Of a stretch of DNA of 36,525 nt, positions 1 through 6,688 are shown piece by piece. The stretch spans positions 1 through 36,525 of the forward strand of contig JAPLSI010000237.1 of NCBI GenBank assembly GCA_026398715.1. Reading direction: 5' to 3'. The stretch is from Gammaproteobacteria bacterium. GTDB lineage: Bacteria; Pseudomonadota; Gammaproteobacteria; Xanthomonadales; Xanthomonadaceae. The position numbers and the translations under genes are program-made. Under the pieces are notes generated by a model. It was not told the origin of the DNA and made no database searches. It worked only from the letters and a program-made list of their open reading frames with translations. How positions within the stretch are numbered: the stretch's first letter is position 1; each line of letters opens with the position of its first letter.

Positions 1-2
1 CG

Positions 3-506
3 ACGGTCCCGGCACCGGCGCCCGCGGCGGCCAGGCCGGCTGTTCCAGCGGCGACGCCCGCGCCGGTTGCCGCGCCGTCCGCGCCGCCCGCCGCTGCGCA
101 GAATGCCGCAAGATTCGCCGCCGCTGCCTCTGCACCGGCACCGACCGCAACCCCGCCCGCAGGCCCCACGGCACCCGTGCTCGAGATGGAAGTGGTGGAA
201 GAACTGCGCTCGATCATGGGCGCCGAGTACCAGGGCCTGGTGAAGCTGTTCCTGGAAGACGCGCCGTTGCACATCGAACGCCTGCGCGCCGCAGCGGCCG
301 GCAATGACATCGCGGCCATGGTCGCGCCGGCGCACACGCTGAAGTCTTCCAGCGCCAATCTCGGCGCGTTGGCGCTGTCGTCGGTGGCCAAGCGGATCGA
401 ATTCGGCGCGCGCACCGAATCGCTGCCCAAGCCATCACTGGCCGTGCTGATGCTGGAGAATGAATTCCGTCGCGCCAAGGCCGCCCTGGCCGCGCTTGAC
501 GCCTGA
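3..506 (+). CDS. Hpt-domain protein, C-terminal part (5' end outside window)
   Basis: This frame is open from the window edge to the TGA at 504-506, so only the C-terminal 167 residues are seen. The first ~58 residues are almost entirely Ala/Pro, a typical disordered interdomain linker. They are followed by a histidine phosphotransfer (Hpt) four-helix domain. The phosphoacceptor is the His encoded at 333-335, in the context AHTLKSSSANLGA, which matches the Hpt signature. Such domains sit at the end of hybrid sensor kinases (BarA or RpfC type) and relay phosphate to a response regulator in the cytoplasm. The kinase and receiver domains would lie upstream and cannot be checked, so the specific system is not assigned. 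The gene converges on bfr, with 32 bp between the stop codons. Confidence 0.85.
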   Translation, partial: TVPAPAPAAARPAVPAATPAPVAAPSAPPAAAQNAARFAAAASAPAPTATPPAGPTAPVLEMEVVEELRSIMGAEYQGLVKLFLEDAPLHIERLRAAAAGNDIAAMVAPAHTLKSSSANLGALALSSVAKRIEFGARTESLPKPSLAVLMLENEFRRAKAALAALDA

Positions 507-538
507 AAGTACCGGCGCCCGGCAATCCGGGCGCCTGG

Positions 539-1009
539 TCAGGAACCGAGCTTGGTCTGCAGGTACGGGCCTTCGCCCAGGCGGGCGATCAGGCTGAGTT
601 GCGTTTCCAGCCAGTCGATGTGTTCTTCCTCGGACTCGAGGATGGATTCGAACAATTCGCGGGACGTGTAATCGGCGGACTGTTCGCAGTACGCGATCGC
701 CGCCTTCAGGTCGGGCACCGCCAGCATCTCGAGCTTGAGGTCGCATTCCAGCGCTTCGCGCGGCGACTCGCCGATCATCAGCTTGCCGAGGTTTTGCAGG
801 TTGGGCAGGCCGTCGAGGAACAGGATGCGCTCGATCAGGCGATCGGCGTGCTTCATCTCGTCGATCGATTCCTTGTATTCGTGCTCGGCCAGTTCCTTCA
901 GGCCCCAATTTTTGTACATGCGGGCGTGCAGGAAATACTGGTTGATGGCGACCAGTTCGTTGTAAAGCGCCTTGTTGAGATGCTCGATGACCTTGATGTC
1001 GCCTTTCAT
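539..1009 (-). CDS. bfr: bacterioferritin
   Basis: A 156-residue protein, the normal length for the 24-subunit haem-containing iron storage shell. All ligands of the dinuclear ferroxidase centre are visible: Glu18, Glu51, His54, Glu94, Glu127 and His130. Met52, the axial haem ligand that separates Bfr from ordinary ferritins, lies in the segment [10 protein letters not shown]. The protein oxidises Fe(II) with O2 or peroxide and stores it as ferric mineral in the cytoplasm. The ATG at 1007-1009 is preceded by AAGGAG at good spacing. It lies 46 bp downstream of bfd on the same strand, so the storage protein and the ferredoxin that helps release its iron probably share a transcript. Nothing looks damaged. 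Confidence 0.97.
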   Translation of the reverse strand: MKGDIKVIEHLNKALYNELVAINQYFLHARMYKNWGLKELAEHEYKESIDEMKHADRLIERILFLDGLPNLQNLGKLMIGESPREALECDLKLEMLAVPDLKAAIAYCEQSADYTSRELFESILESEEEHIDWLETQLSLIARLGEGPYLQTKLGS

Positions 1010-1055
1010 GGCTACGCTCCTTCGTGGCAGGCCGCCACTTTAGCGCAGCTCACGC

Positions 1056-1256
1056 TTAGGCGGCTTGCAGGATCTGCAGCGGGAAGGCTTGCGCCGCAAC
1101 CGCATCGGCAAGCAGTTCGGCCGCCATCGGCAGGCAGCTGCCGCAGTTGGACCCGGCGCCGGTGCGCATGGTCAGCACATGGACTTCGCGCACGCCATCG
1201 GCCGCGGCCTGGCGGATCTCGCGATCGGTGACTCCGTGGCAGATGCAGACGTACAT
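1056..1256 (-). CDS. bfd: bacterioferritin-associated ferredoxin
   Basis: A 66-residue Fer2_BFD protein beginning MYVCICHGVTDREI. It has the four cluster cysteines in the Bfd arrangement: a CxC pair near the N-terminus and CGSC about 30 residues on, ligating one [2Fe-2S] cluster. Bfd docks on bacterioferritin and passes electrons through its haem to reduce and mobilise stored iron. The frame can be extended 13 codons upstream to 1295. However, the start at 1254-1256 gives the family's usual N-terminus, while the extension would run into the promoter and the Fur-like box. It is the first gene of a bfd-bfr operon. Iron-dependent control is inferred from the site at 1295-1311. Confidence 0.93.
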   Translation of the reverse strand: MYVCICHGVTDREIRQAAADGVREVHVLTMRTGAGSNCGSCLPMAAELLADAVAAQAFPLQILQAA

Positions 1257-1283
1257 GGAAGGACTCGGATGAGAACCACTTGC

Positions 1284-1312
1284 ATTTGACGTCAAATGAG
1301 AATGGTTGTCAA
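1284..1312 (-). promoter_or_regulatory. bfd-bfr promoter with Fur-like box
   Basis: On the minus strand a perfect -35 TTGACA (1307-1312) is followed after 17 bp by TCAAAT (1284-1289) as a -10 element. The bases at 1295-1311 (plus strand AATGAGAATGGTTGTCA) match 13 of 17 positions of the Fur core AATGATAATCATTATCA and cover the -35 and spacer. A separate perfect 14-bp palindrome, ATTTGACGTCAAAT (1284-1297), covers the -10. Fur repression of bfd is known in other gammaproteobacteria. Its operation here is inferred. Confidence 0.6.
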
Positions 1313-1330
1313 CCGCGCGCTGAGGATGGA

Positions 1331-1882
1331 TCAGCGAAGGCTGCTCTTGCGCACCGGGGGCTCGGGCAGGGCCGGGGCATTGGCGAGGGAAATGGCGTCA
1401 TCTCCGGCGATCTGCCGGGCAAAAGGCGCCAAATGATGCAAAGCCCGGACATAGACCTCGCGCTTGAAGGTCACTACATTTTCCACCGGATACCAGAAGT
1501 CGACCCAGCGAAAACTGTCGAATTCCGGCTTGTCGGTCAGGTCCAGGCGCAGGTCGGTTTCCTGGCCGTGCAGGCGCAGCAGGAACCAGACCTGCTTCTG
1601 GCCGATGCAGGCCGGCCGCGAGCCCCGCCTCACGCAGCGCTGGGGCAGCCGATAGCGAAGCCAGCCGGGCGTGGCGCCGAGCACTTCCACGTGCTCCGGC
1701 TCCAGCCCTACTTCCTCGCGCAACTCACGGTACATGGCCTCAAGCGGGGTTTCATCGGTATTCATGCCGCCTTGCGGAAACTGCCAACCATCCCGGTTCA
1801 CCCTGCGGGCCCAGAACAATTGACCATCCGTGCGCATGAGCACGATGCCCACGTTGGGGCGGTAACCGTCCGGATCGATCAC
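1331..1882 (-). CDS. rppH: RNA pyrophosphohydrolase (Nudix)
   Basis: A 183-residue Nudix hydrolase. It begins [15 protein letters not shown], the conserved RppH N-terminus. The Nudix box spans residues 38-60 (GGMN, then RELREEVGL), with the Glu pair that binds the catalytic metals. RppH removes pyrophosphate from triphosphorylated 5' ends of mRNA in the cytoplasm, opening the way for RNase E decay. Length is close to the E. coli protein (about 176), with a short variable Pro-rich tail. The ATG is at 1880-1882. It is transcribed divergently from the tRNA gene to its right and lies upstream of the bfd promoter region on the same strand. No operon partner is evident. Confidence 0.95.
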   Translation of the reverse strand: MIDPDGYRPNVGIVLMRTDGQLFWARRVNRDGWQFPQGGMNTDETPLEAMYRELREEVGLEPEHVEVLGATPGWLRYRLPQRCVRRGSRPACIGQKQVWFLLRLHGQETDLRLDLTDKPEFDSFRWVDFWYPVENVVTFKREVYVRALHHLAPFARQIAGDDAISLANAPALPEPPVRKSSLR

Positions 1883-1966
1883 GATCGGACTCCAAAGACA
1901 TCACTGGTGCCAGACTGCCACAGGCGCGGCCGGACGAACAAGCGGTGCCGATATCCGACTCCATAT

Positions 1967-1995
1967 TTGATAGTGGGGGCCCAGCCGGGTAGAAT
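1967..1995 (+). promoter_or_regulatory. promoter of the tRNA-Met transcript
   Basis: TTGATA at 1967-1972 and TAGAAT at 1990-1995 are separated by exactly 17 bp, each one base from the sigma-70 consensus. Transcription would start near 2002, about 27 bases before the mature tRNA. A small hairpin around 2005-2021 would lie in the 5' leader. Confidence 0.65.
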
Positions 1996-2028
1996 TCGCG
2001 GCCCCGCCACCGTTTGGCGGGCTCGTGT

Positions 2029-2105
2029 GGCTATGTAGCTCAGCCGGTTAGAGCGCGGCACTCATAATGCTGAGGTCGGTGGTTCGAGTCCACCTATAGC
2101 CACCA
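2029..2105 (+). tRNA. tRNA-Met (CAT), elongator
   Basis: A 77-nt cloverleaf with an encoded 3' CCA. The acceptor stem GGCTATG pairs with TATAGCC (one wobble). The D arm is AGCTCAGCCGGTTAGAGC. The anticodon CAT is at 2063-2065 in the loop CTCATAA, and the T arm GGTTCGAGTCC is canonical. The sequence closely follows the E. coli elongator tRNA-Met. The initiator tRNA is excluded because the 1-72 pair is intact and the three consecutive anticodon-stem G-C pairs are absent. A tRNA-Ile(CAT) identity is less likely from the acceptor and D-arm sequence. Confidence 0.96.
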
Positions 2106-2163
2106 ATATTCGCGGCGTCGGCACTCGTGCCCGTCTTCATCAACGAACTACAAGGCCTTTGCC

Positions 2164-2241
2164 ATGAAGCGTTCAAGAGCACGTCGTCGCGTAGCACGCC
2201 TGCGCGGCAAGAAGTACAGCAGCCACGTCAGCGGCAAGTAA
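2164..2241 (+). CDS. 25-residue Arg/Lys-rich small protein (hypothetical)
   Basis: An ATG at 2164 opens a 25-codon frame ending in TAA (2239-2241). The peptide starts MKRSRARRRVARLRGKKY and ends in SGK. Twelve of its 25 residues are Arg or Lys, and it contains no acidic residue. It sits 58 bp after the tRNA-Met and 10 bp before a strong terminator, so it should be on the tRNA transcript. The ribosome-binding site is weak (AAGG about 10 bases upstream). Composition resembles very small ribosomal proteins such as bTHX, L34 or L36, but it does not match the sequences of those I know, so no function is assigned. It could be a ribosome- or RNA-binding peptide, or a chance frame in a tRNA trailer. 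Confidence 0.5.
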   Translation: MKRSRARRRVARLRGKKYSSHVSGK

Positions 2242-2251
2242 TCCCGAAAGA

Positions 2252-2273
2252 CCCGCCCAACGGCGGGTTTTTT
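2252..2273 (+). terminator. rho-independent terminator after tRNA-Met/small ORF
   Basis: A 6-bp GC stem, CCCGCC / GGCGGG, with a CAAC loop is followed by six T residues (2268-2273). It directly follows the small ORF and would end the tRNA-Met transcript. Confidence 0.9.
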
Positions 2274-2414
2274 GTATCCGCGTTCCCGGTTGCGGCCGGG
2301 CGTCCCGACCGAATCGGGCAATGCGCTTTCCGCACCACCGGATCGCGCCGGTACTGCGCCAGGAACTGGTGGAGGAAAGGGCGCGCAACAACCCCGGGGC
2401 TTGAGCCGCGCCGC

Positions 2415-3725
2415 CTACAGCCAAGCGCCGAACCAGTCCGCAGCATGCCTGGCCACTTGTTGCAGTGCGCCCGGCTCTTCGAACAGATGCGTGGCGCCAG
2501 GCACCACGACCAGTTCGGCCCACTCGCCCATCACCGTCGCCACCGCGCGGTTGAGTTCAAGCACGTCCGTATCGGCGCCGCCGACCAGCAACAACGTGTG
2601 CGCACGCACCTGCGAACAGGTCCGCGAGCCGGCGAGATCGGGCCTGCCGCCGCGCGACACCACGGCGGCGACGTCCTCTGGATTATCCGCCGCGGCAATG
2701 AGTGCCGCTGCGGCGCCGGTGCTGGCGCCGAACAAGCCGACCGGCAGCGCGGCGCAGGCGGGAATCGTCCGCGCATGGCGAATGGCGGCGCCCAGGCGCC
2801 GGGCCAGCATCGACACGTCGAAGCGCATGGCGCGGTCCTGGTCTTCTTCCATGGTCAGCAGGTCGAACAGCAGCGTGCCGAAGCCGTGCTTGCGCAGCTC
2901 GCCGGCCACCCATTGGTTGCGCGAACTGTGGCGGCTGCTGCCGCTGCCATGCGCGAATATCACCAGGCCGCGCGCGCCGGCGGGAATATCCAGGTCGCCC
3001 TCAAGCGAAACCTGTCCTGCAGGAATACGAATAGCCGCATGCAACGCCGTCGAAGGATACGAGCCTGCCGCAACGTGCGTTGACGGCGCGGGCGTCGTCG
3101 CCAGCAATTCGATGGCTTCGTCGTCGGTGACGCCGGTGAAATCACGGTAGTAAAGGCCGACCGCGTGGAAGGGCTGGGGCGTAGCCAGGCAAACCACTTC
3201 GTCGGCAAATTCCGCTACATGCGCCAGGCTGTCGCGGGCTGCCACGGGCACGGCGCAAACCAGGTGCGCGGGGTGCTGGCTGCGTACGGCCTGCAGGGCG
3301 GCAATCATCGTGGAACCGGTCGCCAGGCCGTCGTCCACCACGATCACCGTGCGTCCTCCCAGCGCGACCGCCGGCTGGCCGGGGCGATAGGTTTCGCGAC
3401 GCCGGCGCATCAACTGCAGTTGGCGCTGCACTTCGTCCTCGATGAATTCGGCATCGGCGCCCACCTGTTGGGCGTACGGACCGAGCATCAGCCGCCCTTG
3501 TTCGTCCACCGCGCCGATTGCGAATTCCGGATTGCCTGGCGCGCCGATCTTGCGCACCAGTACGACATCGAGTTCACCCTGAAGCGCATTGGCAATGATG
3601 CGCCCCATCGGAACGGCGCCGCGCGGGATGGCCAGGATCACCGGCTTGCTGTCGCGAAATTTTTCCAGCGCCGCAGCCAGTTGGCGGGCGGCATCGATGC
3701 GATCGCGAAATGGAATCGAAACCAT
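2415..3725 (-). CDS. phosphoribosyltransferase-alpha/beta hydrolase fusion
   Basis: A 436-residue two-domain protein. Residues 1-205 are a type I phosphoribosyltransferase fold with the PRPP-binding motif VIVVDDGLATGST at 127-139, including the Asp pair 131-132. Residues ~235-436 are a dienelactone-hydrolase-like alpha/beta hydrolase. It has the oxyanion-region HGSGSSRHS at 259-266, nucleophile Ser335 in GASTG, an Asp at 385 or 387 and His413 in GATHLFEE. The ATG at 3723-3725 has GGAG 8 bases upstream. The substrate is unknown. Fusions of this PRTase family to hydrolases or erythromycin-esterase domains are known, for example Rv2030c. It is divergent from the esterase-like gene at 3890 and near an Hsp20 gene, suggesting a shared stress-related role (inferred). 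Confidence 0.85.
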   Translation of the reverse strand: MVSIPFRDRIDAARQLAAALEKFRDSKPVILAIPRGAVPMGRIIANALQGELDVVLVRKIGAPGNPEFAIGAVDEQGRLMLGPYAQQVGADAEFIEDEVQRQLQLMRRRRETYRPGQPAVALGGRTVIVVDDGLATGSTMIAALQAVRSQHPAHLVCAVPVAARDSLAHVAEFADEVVCLATPQPFHAVGLYYRDFTGVTDDEAIELLATTPAPSTHVAAGSYPSTALHAAIRIPAGQVSLEGDLDIPAGARGLVIFAHGSGSSRHSSRNQWVAGELRKHGFGTLLFDLLTMEEDQDRAMRFDVSMLARRLGAAIRHARTIPACAALPVGLFGASTGAAAALIAAADNPEDVAAVVSRGGRPDLAGSRTCSQVRAHTLLLVGGADTDVLELNRAVATVMGEWAELVVVPGATHLFEEPGALQQVARHAADWFGAWL

Positions 3726-3889
3726 GGTTTCCGCTCCAGAAGGGCCGACCCTCCGGCGAAGGCGAGCGCCCGAGCGTCAATATCCTCCCTTTCAAAGACG
3801 CCCGGCTTGACCTCGCTCAAGATCGACATACTGGCAGGGTGCAGACTTGCGAGCACGGCCAACAACCCGTGGCCCGAAGCGAGGCGCCC

Positions 3890-5221
3890 ATGAGCATTCG
3901 CCGCCCTCCTACGCTTGACGCCTTGCGCCACGCCGCCATTCCGCTCGGCGGTGGCACCGGCGACTACGACGCCTTGCTCAGGCTCGCCGCCGGCCGCCAG
4001 TTCGTCTTGCTCGGCGAGGCCACGCACGGCACGCACGAGTTCTATGCCATGCGCGCCGACATTACCCAGCGCCTGATTCGCGAGCACGGCGTCGACGCGG
4101 TGGTGGTAGAGGCGGACTGGCCCGACGCGTATCGCCTGAATCGATTCGTGCAGGGCGATGGCGCCGAATCCATTGACCAGGCCTTCGGCGACTTCCAGCG
4201 TTTTCCCACCTGGATGTGGCGAAACCAGGACGTGTTTGCCTTCATCGCCTGGCTGCGTTCGCACAACGAAGCACTGTCGGCCGACAGGCGCGTGGGCTTC
4301 TACGGGATGGATCTTTACAGCCTGTATCGGTCCGCCGACTCGGTGATCGAATACCTGCAGGACGTGGATCCCGAACAAGCCCAGATGGCGCGCCGGTTGT
4401 ATGTCGGGCTCGACCATGTGCGCGATCCACAAGGCTACGGTTACGAAGCCGCATCGGGCCTTCGCCCGCCGTGCCGGGACCAGGCCGCAGCCCTGCTTTC
4501 GGACCTGGTGCGCAAGGCACCGGACTATCAGTTGCGCGACGGCGAGGCCGCGCGCGACGAACAGTTCTTCGCCGAACGCAACGCCAGCGTCATCCTCAAC
4601 GCCGAGCGCTATTACCGGACGATGTTCACAGGCCGCGTCAACTCCTGGAACCTGCGCGATTCGCACATGGTGGACACGCTGTTCGCATTGCGGCGACACC
4701 TTCGCAGCGGCGGGCGTGAAGGCCGGATCGTGGTCTGGGCGCACAACTCGCACCTGGGCGATGCCCGCGCCACGCAGATGGGCGAGCGCGGCGAATGGAA
4801 TGTTGGCCAACTGCTACGTGAACAGGCCGGGCCGTCGAATGTCCTGCTGGTGGGTTTCACCACCTACACCGGGCACGTGACCGCCGCGCAGGACTGGGAT
4901 GCGCCCGCCGAGCACCGTTGGGTGCGGCCGGCGCATCCGGACAGCATCGAACATCTGTTCTATCGGACCGGGCTCGACCGGTTCTACCTGGCCATGCAAC
5001 CTGATGTAGCGCAGGCCCTGCGGCCCGCACTGCTCGAGCGCGCGATCGGCGTCATCTATCGCCCGGAAACAGAAATGGCCAGCCACTATTTCCAGGCATC
5101 CGTCAGCGGCCAGTTCGATGCGCTGTTCCACCTGGATGAAACCAGCGCACTCGAACCTTTGGACATCCCATCGCAGTGGCAGGTGCGCGAGGTGCCAGAC
5201 ACCTATCCGTTCGGCACCTGA
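3890..5221 (+). CDS. erythromycin esterase family protein
   Basis: A 443-residue protein of the EreA/EreB superfamily. Glu43 and His46 in the segment LLGEATHGTHEFY, and His285/His288 in VWAHNSHLGD, correspond to the metal and active-site residues of EreB. The frame continues upstream to 3710, but the ATG at 3890 has a GAGG Shine-Dalgarno and gives the usual family N-terminus. The extension would overlap the divergent gene. Most chromosomal members of this family are not proven macrolide esterases. The neighbourhood (PRTase-hydrolase fusion, Hsp20) matches Rv2030c-type clusters, in which the same domain is fused to a PRTase. Resistance should therefore not be assumed. The protein is predicted cytoplasmic, with no signal peptide. 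Confidence 0.85.
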   Translation: MSIRRPPTLDALRHAAIPLGGGTGDYDALLRLAAGRQFVLLGEATHGTHEFYAMRADITQRLIREHGVDAVVVEADWPDAYRLNRFVQGDGAESIDQAFGDFQRFPTWMWRNQDVFAFIAWLRSHNEALSADRRVGFYGMDLYSLYRSADSVIEYLQDVDPEQAQMARRLYVGLDHVRDPQGYGYEAASGLRPPCRDQAAALLSDLVRKAPDYQLRDGEAARDEQFFAERNASVILNAERYYRTMFTGRVNSWNLRDSHMVDTLFALRRHLRSGGREGRIVVWAHNSHLGDARATQMGERGEWNVGQLLREQAGPSNVLLVGFTTYTGHVTAAQDWDAPAEHRWVRPAHPDSIEHLFYRTGLDRFYLAMQPDVAQALRPALLERAIGVIYRPETEMASHYFQASVSGQFDALFHLDETSALEPLDIPSQWQVREVPDTYPFGT

Positions 5222-5248
5222 CCTATTGCGATGGGTCGACGACCCTGG

Positions 5249-5692
5249 TCAGCTGACCAGGATATGGCGCGCGCTGTCGCCGTTCTTCTTGGGCAGGGTC
5301 AGGCTCAGGATGCCGCCATCGTAGGCTGCGCCGCACTTGGTCGCATCGACGTCGCTGGGCAGCGAAAAACTGCGAAACACCTTGCCCTCATAGCGTTCGC
5401 GGTAAATTTCCTTTTCGATGTCCTTCGACTTTTCGCGCCTTGTCTCGGCACTGATCGAAACCTGGTTGCCCTCGACCGAAACGTCGATGTCGCCCTTCTT
5501 GACGCCGGGCAGGTCAACGGTAACGAAATAGGTCTTGTCGTCTTCCTTCACGTCCAGCCGCATATCCAGCGAACGCTCCATGTCGCGGGGAAAACCACGC
5601 ATGCCGAAGTCCCGGAGCAAGTCCGGAAAGTCCTGGAAGGTTTCCTGGTGGGCGAGTTGGCGGAAGGGATTCCAACGGGTCGGGAGGCTCAT
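5249..5692 (-). CDS. Hsp20/alpha-crystallin small heat-shock protein
   Basis: A 147-residue small heat-shock protein. A variable N-terminus (about 45 residues, starting MSLPTRWNPFRQL) is followed by an alpha-crystallin domain with the signature VDLPGVKKGDIDV and the G-x-L element GGILSLTLPK. A short tail ends HILVS, an I-x-[IV]-type oligomer contact. These ATP-independent holdases bind unfolding proteins. The frame extends to 5737, but the ATG at 5690-5692 has CAGGAGT eight bases upstream and gives the standard N-terminus. It converges with the esterase-like gene, with 27 bp between stop codons. No convincing sigma-32 promoter was found in the 175 bp before queD. Confidence 0.93.
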   Translation of the reverse strand: MSLPTRWNPFRQLAHQETFQDFPDLLRDFGMRGFPRDMERSLDMRLDVKEDDKTYFVTVDLPGVKKGDIDVSVEGNQVSISAETRREKSKDIEKEIYRERYEGKVFRSFSLPSDVDATKCGAAYDGGILSLTLPKKNGDSARHILVS

Positions 5693-5867
5693 GATCGTAC
5701 TCCTGAATGTTTTCTGGGGAGGGGGGATGAATGGCAACGCATGGCGATGCCGAGCAAAAATCTACACCTGTGAAACACGCATTTCTTGCCTCGGATCAAT
5801 TTCCGGATGAATGGCGAAAGGGCCCTGAAACTGCCGCTTGCCGCGTCAGTGTTAAACTGCCGGCCAC

Positions 5868-6227
5868 ATGGACATCTTCAAGATCTTCCGCATCGAAGCC
5901 GCACACCGCCTGCCCAACGTACCGGCGGGCCACAAGTGCGCGAATCTCCACGGGCACAGCTTCGCGGTCGAGCTGGTGGTGTCGGGCGAGCCGGGTGCGG
6001 ACACCGGCTGGGTGATGGATTTTTCCGAGGTCAAGCAGGCCTTCCAGCCGCTGTACGACCGGCTGGACCATCACTACCTCAACGATATCGAAGGCCTCGA
6101 GAATCCGACCAGCGAACGGCTGGCCATCTGGATCTGGGAGCGCCTGAAACCGACGCTTCCCGCGCTGTCCACGGTGGTCGTGCACGAAACCTGCACCTCG
6201 GGTTGTCGTTACAGCGGCCCTGCCTGA
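5868..6227 (+). CDS. queD: 6-carboxy-5,6,7,8-tetrahydropterin synthase
   Basis: A 119-residue member of the PTPS/QueD family. Zinc ligands are His13 (AAHRLP), His28 and His30 (NLHGHS). Catalytic Cys24 lies four residues before His28, with an Asp66-His67-His68 cluster and Glu106 in [11 protein letters not shown]. QueD converts 7,8-dihydroneopterin triphosphate to 6-carboxytetrahydropterin in the route to preQ0 and queuosine, the tRNA wobble modification. Length and motifs are those of the bacterial enzyme, not eukaryotic PTPS. It converges with the ion-channel gene (14 bp apart) and no other que gene is in the window. The ATG at 5868 has only a weak ribosome-binding site. Confidence 0.94.
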   Translation: MDIFKIFRIEAAHRLPNVPAGHKCANLHGHSFAVELVVSGEPGADTGWVMDFSEVKQAFQPLYDRLDHHYLNDIEGLENPTSERLAIWIWERLKPTLPALSTVVVHETCTSGCRYSGPA

Positions 6228-6241
6228 TCCGATAGCCTACG

Positions 6242-6688
6242 TCAGCGGCGCCAGTACCTTTCCATTTCCAGGAAGCTGAAGGACGCCGACCAGGTTATCA
6301 GCACGAGCCCGGTCAGCGCCTGGGTTCCAGCAAGGAAACGAATGGGGCCGACCGGCGCCAGGTCGCCGAAGCCGACGGTGGTATAGGTCATCGCCGACAG
6401 GTAGATCATGTCGAGGAAACCGGTTCGTCCCGTTGAAATGACATGGCCGGTTTCGGGCCAGAGCAGCAGCGCCCAGTACGTCATTCCAAACAACCAGATT
6501 TCAATCGTATGCAAGACCAGCGCCGCAAAAATGCCGTAGAGCACCTTGCGGCGAGACTGGCGGTCGCGGCGTTTCGCCAAGCCCCGTGCGAGCAAGTTCA
6601 AGCCTTCGTAGTGCACCATGACACAGAGACAGACGACGGCAATCGTCGCCAGCACCACCACTGCGTTGGCCAGCCAGTTGTCATACAT
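6242..6688 (-). CDS. potassium channel family protein (two-TM pore)
   Basis: A 148-residue membrane protein. Hydrophobic segments lie near residues 8-25, 50-75, 90-100 and 118-142. The potassium selectivity filter TTVGFGD is at residues 103-109, preceded by the pore helix (FLDMIYLSAMTY). It resembles the Ion_trans_2 family of simple bacterial channels, with no attached RCK or cyclic-nucleotide domain. Its ATG (6686-6688) overlaps the TGA of the RND pump gene (6688-6690) in an ATGA arrangement, so the two are probably translationally coupled and cotranscribed. Why a cation pore is tied to a drug pump is unknown. One possibility is compensation for charge or pH changes. Confidence 0.88.
   Translation of the reverse strand: MYDNWLANAVVVLATIAVVCLCVMVHYEGLNLLARGLAKRRDRQSRRKVLYGIFAALVLHTIEIWLFGMTYWALLLWPETGHVISTGRTGFLDMIYLSAMTYTTVGFGDLAPVGPIRFLAGTQALTGLVLITWSASFSFLEMERYWRR

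Noticed and set aside
2274..2414. A gene or RNA in the gap between the tRNA terminator and the PRTase-hydrolase stop
   Set aside because: There is no start with a ribosome-binding site, no convincing stem-loop family and no recognisable protein. I see nothing supportable here.
3890..5221. A macrolide resistance gene
   Set aside because: The family motif is present, but the chromosomal context with a PRTase fusion and Hsp20 points to a housekeeping or stress role. Sequence alone does not support resistance.
5693..5867. A sigma-32 promoter for hsp20 or a preQ1 riboswitch for queD
   Set aside because: Neither the -35/-10 heat-shock pattern nor a preQ1 aptamer could be recognised in this interval.
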